This document shows, in pieces, positions 15,886 through 24,238 of a DNA stretch of 40,010 nt (positions within the stretch are counted from its first letter, which is position 1; every line of letters starts with the position of its first letter). Origin of the DNA: an uncultured SAR86 cluster bacterium. Lineage in GTDB: Bacteria; Pseudomonadota; Gammaproteobacteria; Magnimaribacterales; D2472. A model generated the notes under the pieces. That model saw nothing but the letters and a program-made list of their open reading frames with translations. It did no database searches and was not told the DNA's origin. Both the position numbers and the translations under genes were made by a program. The stretch spans positions 1 to 40,010 of the forward strand of contig CACOHS010000009.1 of NCBI GenBank assembly GCA_902627055.1, given 5' to 3'.

Positions 15886-18480
15886 TTAATTAAAAAATCG
15901 CTTGAATCTTACACCAACAGTTGTCGGTCTTACAATTCCAACTCTTTGCCTATCGAAAACAAAGGTATTAGCAATTTCAGCTCTCTCATCAGTCACATTA
16001 TCTATGTAAACTTCAGCCAACCATGCATCATTGCTTACACCTGCACGAATATTCATCATACTGTAACTGTCTTGAGGAGCCTTATTTGGTTCCATTACAT
16101 CAGAAACACTGTCATCTGATACAGTTAATTGAGCCTGAAAATGTCCAGTATTGCCTGAGGACATACCCCACTCTTTTCTGGCACTTATATTACCTTGAAA
16201 TCCTGGAGCGAAAGCTAATTCAGATCCAACTTTGACGTCATCAGTCGGCACCAATTTCTTAGTAATCTCTGTATCAAGGAATGAGAAAGCACCTGAGAGT
16301 ATCCAACCATCCATGTCAGGATAGTAGATGAAGTCACCTTCAAGACCTGTGATTTCTGCATCAGCAGCATTATCTGAGAAGAACAAGTTAACAATACTTG
16401 GATCAAAAACAGTAGTTTGGAGACCGGTTACATCAACCATAAATACACTACCATTGAATCTAAGCCTTCCGTCTGCGAGTAAGGTCTTCCAACCAAACTC
16501 TAGATTTACAACTTCATCAGAATCAACAGCTGGTTTTACAGTGTAGCTTCCGTCTGCGGTTGATCTACCAACTGGCCTATTGAGTAATCCAGGTCTGAAA
16601 CCTTCTGACCAAGTTACATAATACATTATGTCCTCAGATGGATTCCATGAGTAGGTTACCTTGCCAATAACGCCATCTGTTTGCGCTTTATCAGGATATC
16701 CATTTGCGTTATTTGGAGCATATTGCGTTGATAGATTTGATCCAAATCTTTGCTGGTCTGTATTTCCGAAACCATTTCCAAATGAGGAGTTAGCACTACC
16801 CTCAAAATCAACCTCAATATCGTACCATCTGGCACCAACAGTAAGTTCTGATGTCTCAGAGGTATCAATAGATAACTCTCCAAATACACCCTGTTGCTTA
16901 TCAGTTCTTCTAATATCGTTAAAGAATATTACTGGCTCACTATACGGGCCTGCAGAGAACCATCCTGCACCACCGTTATTAATTGCACCCGTAGACGAGA
17001 TATCTGTTAATGCATAGTTAGGCGCGTAATTAATATCATTGCCAACAGAACCTGGATATGTAAACAAGTTTAACTCTGTCAATTCAAGGTCGCTAAAAAA
17101 TACTCCTGCGGTAAGACTAACTGTGTCACTTATAGGAGCATTTACACGAAATTCGTGAGTCATTACTTCTGTGTTTGTTGTTGAATCAACTAACAAATTT
17201 GGAGCTCCACATGTGCCAGTCGGAACATTCCCTGGAGCAAAAGAAGTATAAGTTACGTAATAATCACAAATGTAATATGGAAGATATTGACCAACGAATA
17301 AATAATCTGTGTAGTCAACATCTTGATCAGATGTTCTATCTGTATATGCTCCAGCATATACTACTTCGAGATCACCGATGGAACCATTTAAAGTTAGACT
17401 CATATTGTCATACTCATCTTCGATCTGATCATTGGTATATCTTTGTATTTCTAAATCACCTAATGTTGGATCTACAAAGAAAACTCCATCAGCATCAATG
17501 GTTTGAGTAGCTAAAGTTAAATTAGCATCCCAATTATCATTTATTTCATGAGCAATACTTGCTCTGAAGCCTTCATATGTTACAGAGTTGGCATCCTCTT
17601 TAACGATTGCGTCTGCTTGCTTGAATGTAACACCTGAAAGATCAGCGCCAGCCTGAAAACCAGCTCTTGATGCAGCCACAGGTAAACCATTTTGTCTTAC
17701 CGTGCCACCTGGTCTAAAACGAGCAGAACCGCTTGCATCAAGTTTTCCAGCAATCTGATCTATGTATCCACCTCTTCTGTCTCTGTATGCTACAAATCTT
17801 AAAGCCGTCTCTTCATTCATAGGCACATTAGTTACAAATTCAACTTTCGAGCCCATATCACCTTCAGGCATAAATCTTGATTCTACTTCTAAGCTGCTTG
17901 ATGACTCACCAATTACTGGCTTGTTAGTTATCATTCTTACCACACCAGCTTGGGAACTGGCTCCAAATAAAGTACCTTGAGGACCAGAAAGAACCTCTAC
18001 ACGTGAAATATCGGCAGCATAAACATCCAAATTCCTACCTGGTTGAGCTAGAGGCTGTTCATCTAAATAAAATGAGACATTTGGAGTTAAACCTGCAACA
18101 CCTGCTACAGTTAAATTTGGAGTTGTAGAAGCTAGACCCCTAATATAAATAGTACTTTGACCAGGCCCTGACCCACCAGCTGTTACACCAGGCAATTGCA
18201 TTAAATAATCTTCAAATACATTGATGCCTTTTTGTTCAAGTGATTCCTCTGTAAGAGCATTCACTGATAGTGGAACATCTTGAAGACCTTCAGCTTTTTT
18301 TCGAGAAGTAACTACAACCTCTTCAATAGTTGCTTGTGTCTGGGCAGAAATATATCCACTGTATGCAGAAGCATTGATTATGGCTAATGTTGATATAGCA
18401 GAAAGAATCTTCCCACCAAAATTATCGAAAACCTTACTCTTAAAGGTTTTATCAGTTATTTTTTTAATAAGTTTTGTCAT
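15886..18480 (-). CDS. TonB-dependent outer-membrane receptor
   Basis: An 864-residue receptor from the ATG at 18480; a longer TTG start at 18501 is less likely because GGGGGGA just before the ATG is a good ribosome site. The signal region is long (about 50 residues, ending ISAQ), then the TonB box EEVVVTSRK, plug motifs (IYIRGLAS, VEVLSGPQGTLFGASSQAGVVRMITNKP) and a barrel ending RFKRFFN with a terminal Asn after two Phe. The FGxSSxAGVVRMIT phrase is typical of the large marine/sphingomonad subclass importing hydrophobic organic compounds. It is divergent from the BCCT-flavoprotein operon, which suggests a related substrate, but that is inference. Confidence 0.93.
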   Translation of the reverse strand: MTKLIKKITDKTFKSKVFDNFGGKILSAISTLAIINASAYSGYISAQTQATIEEVVVTSRKKAEGLQDVPLSVNALTEESLEQKGINVFEDYLMQLPGVTAGGSGPGQSTIYIRGLASTTPNLTVAGVAGLTPNVSFYLDEQPLAQPGRNLDVYAADISRVEVLSGPQGTLFGASSQAGVVRMITNKPVIGESSSSLEVESRFMPEGDMGSKVEFVTNVPMNEETALRFVAYRDRRGGYIDQIAGKLDASGSARFRPGGTVRQNGLPVAASRAGFQAGADLSGVTFKQADAIVKEDANSVTYEGFRASIAHEINDNWDANLTLATQTIDADGVFFVDPTLGDLEIQRYTNDQIEDEYDNMSLTLNGSIGDLEVVYAGAYTDRTSDQDVDYTDYLFVGQYLPYYICDYYVTYTSFAPGNVPTGTCGAPNLLVDSTTNTEVMTHEFRVNAPISDTVSLTAGVFFSDLELTELNLFTYPGSVGNDINYAPNYALTDISSTGAINNGGAGWFSAGPYSEPVIFFNDIRRTDKQQGVFGELSIDTSETSELTVGARWYDIEVDFEGSANSSFGNGFGNTDQQRFGSNLSTQYAPNNANGYPDKAQTDGVIGKVTYSWNPSEDIMYYVTWSEGFRPGLLNRPVGRSTADGSYTVKPAVDSDEVVNLEFGWKTLLADGRLRFNGSVFMVDVTGLQTTVFDPSIVNLFFSDNAADAEITGLEGDFIYYPDMDGWILSGAFSFLDTEITKKLVPTDDVKVGSELAFAPGFQGNISARKEWGMSSGNTGHFQAQLTVSDDSVSDVMEPNKAPQDSYSMMNIRAGVSNDAWLAEVYIDNVTDERAEIANTFVFDRQRVGIVRPTTVGVRFKRFFN

Positions 18481-18501
18481 GATTCCCCCCAACAGGATCA
18501 A

Positions 18502-18507
18502 ATTATA
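18502..18507 (-). promoter_or_regulatory. -10 box (TATAAT) for the TonB receptor at 15886
   Basis: TATAAT on the minus strand lies 21 bases before the ATG at 18480, giving a leader of about 15 bases that holds the GGGGGGA ribosome site. This short but Shine-Dalgarno-bearing leader contrasts with the leaderless pattern of several other genes here. Confidence 0.5.
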
Positions 18508-18638
18508 GAATTTTCTCTAAAAGAGACATGTTTAAACCATAACAAATGAAACTGTAAATTTTAAGTAAATATTAAAAAAACACGCTTTATTTTCTAAAAT
18601 ACGTATTTTTTAGTGATTTTAAGTAGACTCTAATCAAA

Positions 18639-20123
18639 ATGTTTAAAAATATTGCTCCAAGACGATTCGTTTTCTCAATTATTCTAATTGCTGGATTTAT
18701 TGGCCTAACATTATATAACTTAAGTGAGGCTGATAAATTGTTTGCTGATATCCAAAAACAAATCTCTGACGGTCTTGGATGGCTGATCATTTTACTAGCA
18801 AATGGTTTTCTAGTATTCGTAATATATTTAGCCTTAAGTAAACATAAAAAAATTAAACTTGGAGGGCCAGATGCTCAACCAGAATTTTCAAATGTCAATT
18901 GGATAGCAATGCTATTTAGTGCAGGATTGGGTGTGGGCTTATTATTTTATGGAGTAGCTGAGCCTGTATTGCATTTTAGCTCTGATGCACTCCATGAAAC
19001 TAAAGCATCATTTTCAGATAAAGCAAACCTATCCATGAATCTTGCCTATCTTCATTGGGGATTTCACGGCTGGGCTATCTATGGAATTGTTGGCTTATGT
19101 TTCGCCTACTTTACTTATAATAAGAATCTACCTTTTCGCGTAAGCTCTTTTTTCTCAGGTCCGTTTACGCAAAATATTTGGGGACGAGTCTCCTTGGATG
19201 TAATTGCAATCATCGCAACCATATTTGGTATCGCAACCTCTCTTGGGTTGGGAGCAAATCAAATTAACTCAGGCCTTGGTTACATGGAAATTCTTGAAGA
19301 AAGCTTCATGAGCACAATTGGAATTGTTGTTGTAATAACTCTCATGGGGTTAATCAGTGTTGTGTTAGGTTTAAAAGTTGGCATTAAACGATTATCACAA
19401 CTAAATATAATTTTGTGTGCAATCTTGCTATCGATAATATTTTTTGGTGGTCCAACAAGTTACATATTAGATGGATTAGTTCAAAACTTAGGTTCATACC
19501 TTCAGAATCTCTTGAGCCTATCAACTAACACTAATGGTTATTTAGATTCCTCATGGCAAAATGGCTGGACTCTTTATTACTATTCATGGTGGTTTGCATG
19601 GTCACCATTTGTAGGATTGTTTATTGCCAGAATTTCTTATGGTAGATCAATTCAAGAATTTTTAATTGGTGCAGTTTTGGTTCCATCTTCAATTGTTTTC
19701 CTATGGATGGGTGTTTTTGGTAACGCTGCTCTGTATCAAGAGTTTATAGATCCAAATTCGCTCAGTACAGCAATTAATAATGATATTGCTGTATCACTAT
19801 TTGTGTTCCTAGAAAACTTTCCTTTATCACAATTGCTTATGGGACTTGCAATTGTGATTATATTAACGTTTTTTGTTACTTCTTCTGATTCAGGCGCATT
19901 AGTAACTTCTATGTTAACGGCAGCTAAGAAAGAAAATACCAAAGATGAGCCTCCAATGATCTTAAGAGTAATCTGGGCTATATCTCTTGGGGTGATTGCT
20001 ATTGTGCTATTAGCTGGAGGTGGTATTGGAGCTCTACAAACATCAGTTATAGTTACCGGCGTCCCCTTCGCAATACTGGTAACTTTCGCTGCAAGAAGTC
20101 TTCTTAAAAACTTAAATCAATAA
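18639..20123 (+). CDS. BCCT family transporter
   Basis: A 494-residue transporter with about twelve hydrophobic segments. It carries the BCCT glycine-rich helix SAGLGVGLLFYGVAEP and the tryptophan-rich signature around WWFAWSPFVGLFIARISYGRS. The family imports quaternary-ammonium and related compounds (betaine, choline, carnitine, DMSP) with sodium or protons. Here the GLGVG replaces the GMGIG of sodium-dependent BetP. As first gene of the five-gene operon it probably brings in the compound that the flavoprotein, DUF1214-like protein and SDR process, or a side-chain-bearing form of it. Its C-terminus is short, so osmosensing is unlikely. Confidence 0.93.
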   Translation: MFKNIAPRRFVFSIILIAGFIGLTLYNLSEADKLFADIQKQISDGLGWLIILLANGFLVFVIYLALSKHKKIKLGGPDAQPEFSNVNWIAMLFSAGLGVGLLFYGVAEPVLHFSSDALHETKASFSDKANLSMNLAYLHWGFHGWAIYGIVGLCFAYFTYNKNLPFRVSSFFSGPFTQNIWGRVSLDVIAIIATIFGIATSLGLGANQINSGLGYMEILEESFMSTIGIVVVITLMGLISVVLGLKVGIKRLSQLNIILCAILLSIIFFGGPTSYILDGLVQNLGSYLQNLLSLSTNTNGYLDSSWQNGWTLYYYSWWFAWSPFVGLFIARISYGRSIQEFLIGAVLVPSSIVFLWMGVFGNAALYQEFIDPNSLSTAINNDIAVSLFVFLENFPLSQLLMGLAIVIILTFFVTSSDSGALVTSMLTAAKKENTKDEPPMILRVIWAISLGVIAIVLLAGGGIGALQTSVIVTGVPFAILVTFAARSLLKNLNQ

Positions 20124-20128
20124 AGCTT

Positions 20129-20527
20129 ATGAATTCTAAATCAGAAGAGAATAAAAAAATTGCGGTGAAATTTTTTGATTTATTAAGTTCTGGATCTGAG
20201 GAATACCTGGATTTTTATTGTGATGACTCAATTATCTGGACAGCTGGAGAAAACGCAATTGGTGGCAAAAGAAGCAAAAAAGAAATTGTGGAGTTTGCTC
20301 AAGGAATTCTAGCTGCATTTCCAAACGGAATTGCATTTAATATAACTGGTATTACTGCTGAAGATGAGAGAGTTGCTGTTGAAGTAAGCGGTGAGGCAAT
20401 TCATGCCTCAGGACAAGCATATAACAATAAATATCATTTCTTACTGATCATAAGAGATGGAAAAATTATGGAACTAAAGGAATACATGGATACTCAATTA
20501 GCAGCAAAAATTCTTTTGGGTGAGTAA
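20129..20527 (+). CDS. NTF2-like/SnoaL-like protein
   Basis: A 132-residue cytoplasmic NTF2-fold protein with the usual opening (KIAVKFFDLLSSGSEEYLDFYCDD) and a central IIWTAGENAIGGKRSKKEIVEF. It starts five bases after the BCCT gene and ends three bases before the flavoprotein gene. Relatives include ketosteroid isomerase and SnoaL-type cyclases, so an isomerisation step on a ring ketone would fit beside a KstD-like flavoenzyme. The catalytic residues of ketosteroid isomerase cannot be confirmed by eye. Confidence 0.82.
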   Translation: MNSKSEENKKIAVKFFDLLSSGSEEYLDFYCDDSIIWTAGENAIGGKRSKKEIVEFAQGILAAFPNGIAFNITGITAEDERVAVEVSGEAIHASGQAYNNKYHFLLIIRDGKIMELKEYMDTQLAAKILLGE

Positions 20528-20530
20528 TTA

Positions 20531-22039
20531 ATGCAATCAAATAATGAAATTTCACCTGCAAAAGAAAGTGATATCTCTGAGTTCAATTACGAGGTTGATG
20601 TAATAATTTGTGGTTTCGGTGGTGCCGGAGGCTGTGCAGCGCTGGAATCTATCAGGAATGGTGCATCAACCCTTCTTTTAGAGAGAGCCTCAGATGGAGG
20701 TGGGTCTACTGCTTTATCAAGTTGCGAAATGTATTTAGGAGGATCTGGAGGTACATCATTACAGAAAGCATGTGGTTTTGAAGATTCGACTGAGAACATG
20801 ATCAGCTACATAGAAAAATCACTAGAGGGTAAAGGCGATTCAAAAAAAATTAAACTTTACGCAGAAAATGCTGCTGATCACTTTGAATGGGTAAAATCTT
20901 TAGGAGTCACTTATAAAGAATCTGCTCACTTGGGAAGAATTGTTGTTCCTGAATCAAATGAGTCACTATTATTTACCGGTAATGAAAGAGTAAGTCCTTT
21001 TTGTGAAGTTGCTGAGCCAATTCCACGAGGTCACGTTCCATCCCACGAGGGTGATTTTGGCGGGAAAATTTTTTTTGAAGCTTTAAAAAATGAAATAAAT
21101 TCAACAGATATTGAAATAAGCTTTGATTCAAGAGCTAAGAGTTTAATTATTAACAATGATAATCAAATTGTTGGAGTTCAGTTCAAGAAAGATAATGTTA
21201 TACAAAACGCAAGAGCAAAAAATGGAGTGATTCTTACTGCTGGAGGCTTTGTGATGAATCAAGAAATGATAAACAACTATTTACCATTCCAAACTAGTTT
21301 TGCTGCACCATATGGAAATCCATGGGACAAAGGTGACGGCATTCAAATGGGATTATCGATGAATGCAAATGTTATCAATATGGATGAAGCTTTTTTTGGA
21401 GTATATTTTTATCCACCCGAATCTCTAACCAATGGAATATTTGTTAACAACAGAGGTCAAAGATTTGTTAACGAGGATTCCTATGGAGCAAGAATAGGTT
21501 ATTTTTGCTCGAAGCAAGAGGATCAAAAAATCTACATGATTATACAAAATGAGGATTTTAATCCATCTATCTACATGAATAAGCTGCCAATTTTAGCAGT
21601 CGCTGAAACCATCGAGGAGCTTGAAAAGGAAGCTGGTTTTCCTGAGGGCAGCATCTCATCAACTGTTAGTACCTATAATTCATATGCTAAAAATGGTGAA
21701 GATTTGGACTATAAAAAAAACTCAAAATGGTTAAAGGAAATCACTAATCCTCCATTTGCAATTATTGACTATAGTTTTGAAAATCAAGCTAGCCCAGCCT
21801 ACAGCGACAAAAATGGTCCATTAATGTTTACCTTAGGCGGATTAGAAACTTTGCCAACAGGTGAAGTTTTAAATGTTAATGGAGAGCTCATTCCAAATTT
21901 ATATGCAGCGGGACGAACAACTGCAGGACTCCCAAGAACCGGAAAAGGATATGCTAGTGGTATGTCAGTTGGAGATGCTACATTCTTTGGAAGAATGGCA
22001 GGTATTTCAGCTGCAAAAAATACTAATTATGAAAAATAA
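20531..22039 (+). CDS. FAD-dependent oxidoreductase, KstD/fumarate-reductase type
   Basis: A 502-residue flavoprotein of the FAD_binding_2 family. The dinucleotide motif GFGGAGG (28-34) is followed by Glu51 that holds the ribose. The centre has the family GQRFVNEDSYG, and the C-terminus shows LYAAGRTTAGLPRTGKGYASGMSVGDATFFGR, which is the FAD-binding end of 3-ketosteroid-delta1-dehydrogenases and soluble fumarate reductases. Both are possible; the chain is shorter than flavocytochrome c and has no heme motif, favouring a dehydrogenase acting on a ring ketone or an enoate. It sits in the middle of the BCCT-NTF2-DUF1214-SDR operon. Confidence 0.9.
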   Translation: MQSNNEISPAKESDISEFNYEVDVIICGFGGAGGCAALESIRNGASTLLLERASDGGGSTALSSCEMYLGGSGGTSLQKACGFEDSTENMISYIEKSLEGKGDSKKIKLYAENAADHFEWVKSLGVTYKESAHLGRIVVPESNESLLFTGNERVSPFCEVAEPIPRGHVPSHEGDFGGKIFFEALKNEINSTDIEISFDSRAKSLIINNDNQIVGVQFKKDNVIQNARAKNGVILTAGGFVMNQEMINNYLPFQTSFAAPYGNPWDKGDGIQMGLSMNANVINMDEAFFGVYFYPPESLTNGIFVNNRGQRFVNEDSYGARIGYFCSKQEDQKIYMIIQNEDFNPSIYMNKLPILAVAETIEELEKEAGFPEGSISSTVSTYNSYAKNGEDLDYKKNSKWLKEITNPPFAIIDYSFENQASPAYSDKNGPLMFTLGGLETLPTGEVLNVNGELIPNLYAAGRTTAGLPRTGKGYASGMSVGDATFFGRMAGISAAKNTNYEK

Positions 22040-22051
22040 AGGTTTTTTTAA

Positions 22052-23293
22052 GTGAATGAAATTAATAATCCAATAAACAGCCAGATACAAATTGATCACG
22101 AATTCGAGGCTCTTGAAATTTTTAATCTCAGCGAGATAAAAAAACAAAAGGAGGAAGTTCGCTCATTTTGGCTTGATCTGGTAAAACCATCAGAGGTTAT
22201 GCTCAGTTGTTTTGAAGATGCCTTTGAAGAGGTAATGTTTGGTGCTGTTATCTGGGCACTCAATCAAGATCCAAATTATCCAAAAGTTGTAACGATCAGT
22301 AGAGTGCCTCATAAAATTAATAATCAAGAAATTCCTGGTTCTCGTTGGGGAATAGACAATCCTGACTCAGTTTACAGGGTTATTCCAATTGGAGACTCTC
22401 AGTCCTATGTGATCAGAGGAAAATTAGGAAAACAATTGTTTAATGAAAATCATTTCACTCTGTGGGATGAAGATATGAAAACCATTGGTCTAATCTCTGG
22501 CAATGATATAGAAATTGACAGTGAAAATAATTTTGAAATTTTTGTAAATCCAAGAAATAAGAAAAGGGAGAAAAATCACATTCAAACATCTTCTGGTGCA
22601 AAAGAATTTTACATAAGAGACACAATGATTAATTGGATTGAAGATAGGCCTAACATACTCGATATTGAAATCATTGAATCTACAAAATCTGGTAAAAAAT
22701 TAGATACTAAAAAGAAATTAGAAATTGTAAAAGCTTACATGCAAAAATGGGCTGCAAATACTACAAGATGGAATCAACAGGCCCTTTCAAAACCAGTGAA
22801 TGAGTTTAGTTTTAAGATTGACAGAGACACCGATGGCGCTCTTCGAAACCAAGTGTATCTTCTTGGTCATTTTGCATTACCCTCTTCCGATCACTGTATT
22901 AAGTTAGACATTCATTTAGATGGTGCAAAATATTTTATTGCGCCCATTACAAATATATGGGGGACGACAAATAATATTGTGACAAAAAATGGAAGCCTTA
23001 ATAACTCTCAAGCGAAAGTCAATCAAGATGGAACCTATACATTTATTTTAAGTGTAAATGATCCAGGAGTTTTTAATTGGCTTGATCCATCTGGTCTATC
23101 GGAGGGTATTTTGACTTTACGATGGTCAGGCTTTCCTAATGAAGTAGTTGGAGAAAATTTGTTTGCAAAATCTAAAGTAATGCTGATCAATGAAGCCTTA
23201 AATGAAATAACTGATGATCATAGAATTTCAAGTGAAGAGCGTTTAAATCAATTGCATGCAAGAGAAGAAAGTTACAGATGGAGAACTGAGTAG
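22052..23293 (+). CDS. DUF1214-like conserved protein
   Basis: A 413-residue protein starting with GTG at 22052. It contains phrases seen in DUF1214-type proteins: RWGIDNPDSVYRV, a middle KEFYIRDTMINWIEDRPN, and DPGVFNWLDPSGLSEG near the end. The family is mainly beta, occurs in bacteria that degrade lipids and steroids, and has no known catalytic activity. It begins 12 bases after the flavoprotein stop and is followed ten bases later by an SDR, so it is part of the operon. It may be a substrate-handling partner of the flavoprotein or SDR. No signal peptide is seen. Confidence 0.7.
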   Translation: MNEINNPINSQIQIDHEFEALEIFNLSEIKKQKEEVRSFWLDLVKPSEVMLSCFEDAFEEVMFGAVIWALNQDPNYPKVVTISRVPHKINNQEIPGSRWGIDNPDSVYRVIPIGDSQSYVIRGKLGKQLFNENHFTLWDEDMKTIGLISGNDIEIDSENNFEIFVNPRNKKREKNHIQTSSGAKEFYIRDTMINWIEDRPNILDIEIIESTKSGKKLDTKKKLEIVKAYMQKWAANTTRWNQQALSKPVNEFSFKIDRDTDGALRNQVYLLGHFALPSSDHCIKLDIHLDGAKYFIAPITNIWGTTNNIVTKNGSLNNSQAKVNQDGTYTFILSVNDPGVFNWLDPSGLSEGILTLRWSGFPNEVVGENLFAKSKVMLINEALNEITDDHRISSEERLNQLHAREESYRWRTE

Positions 23294-23303
23294 TTTATAG
23301 ATC

Positions 23304-24164
23304 ATGAATGAGATGAAAAAGACTCCATACATTTGGCTAATATCTGGATGTTCCTCAGGATTTGGAAGAGAAATTGCAATGCAAGCATTGTCCGCAGGAG
23401 ATTTTGTGGGAGTTTCTTCAAGAAACATTAGAGATGTAGAGGATATCTGCAAAGAATATCCAGAAACTGCATTGCCAATAAAATTAGATGTCACAAACAA
23501 AGATGAAATAAAGGAATCAATTCAAACAGTTAATAAAGTTTATGGGGGGTTAGATGTTTTAGTAAATAATGCTGGATACGGTTATCTTGCTGCCATTGAA
23601 GAGGGTGAAAATGAAGAAGTAAGAAAACTTTTTGAAACTAATTTTTTTGGAGCTTTAGAGCTAACTAAAGCTGCCCTCCCAGGAATGAGGGCGCAAAGAT
23701 TTGGCAGAATAATTAATAATTCTTCACAAGCAGGTATCATGGCAAATCCGGGAACAGGTTATTACAGTTCGTCAAAATATGCTCTTGAGGGTCTTATGGA
23801 AGCTTTGGATAAAGAACTGAGGCCTCTAAATATCTCAGTCACATCTGTTCAACCAGGTGCATTTAGAACTGATTGGTCCGGCAGATCGATGAAAAGGAGT
23901 AATGTTGAAATAGAGGACTATAGCAAGCATGTCAAAGAAAGAATTAACATGATTGGAAATATTGATGGAAAGCAGCCTGGAGATCCTGTCAGGGCTGCTA
24001 AAATAATTTTTGAGCTCTCAAGAAATCCAAATCCACCTGATAAACTTTTGCTCGGTGCTGGAGTGCTTACAACATATAAAGAAAAACTAAGTGCTTTATT
24101 AAATCAAATCGATGAATTTGAGCAAACTACTCTTAGTGCAGATTTCCCACAAGACAATTCTTAA
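23304..24164 (+). CDS. SDR family oxidoreductase
   Basis: A 286-residue short-chain dehydrogenase. The cofactor loop is SGCSSGFG (14-21), the NNAG motif is at 88-91 and the catalytic set is Ser141-Tyr154-Lys158. The SSR(N) at the end of beta-2 suggests NADP binding. It belongs to the branch that often shows broad retinol, steroid or acetoin-like activity (VNNAGYGYLAAIEE). Last gene of the operon; its product most likely reduces or oxidises a hydroxyl/keto group on the same compound. Confidence 0.92.
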   Translation: MNEMKKTPYIWLISGCSSGFGREIAMQALSAGDFVGVSSRNIRDVEDICKEYPETALPIKLDVTNKDEIKESIQTVNKVYGGLDVLVNNAGYGYLAAIEEGENEEVRKLFETNFFGALELTKAALPGMRAQRFGRIINNSSQAGIMANPGTGYYSSSKYALEGLMEALDKELRPLNISVTSVQPGAFRTDWSGRSMKRSNVEIEDYSKHVKERINMIGNIDGKQPGDPVRAAKIIFELSRNPNPPDKLLLGAGVLTTYKEKLSALLNQIDEFEQTTLSADFPQDNS

Positions 24165-24181
24165 ATATATCTGTGGCATCA

Positions 24182-24209
24182 TTTGAGCAAGTCAAATAAC
24201 TCGCTCAAA
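24182..24209. other. Hairpin between convergent genes
   Basis: TTTGAGC (24182-24188) and GCTCAAA (24203-24209) can pair, with a further AGT/ACT after one mismatch. It lies between the convergent SDR and TonB receptor genes. No T-run follows on either strand, so it is at best a weak or factor-dependent transcript end. Confidence 0.35.
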
Positions 24210-24238
24210 CATGCGAATCTCTGGAATACAATCCTTTA

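Noticed and set aside
18587-18790. Minus-strand frame antisense to the start of the BCCT gene
   Set aside because: It overlaps a clear membrane-protein gene on the other strand and has no family features.
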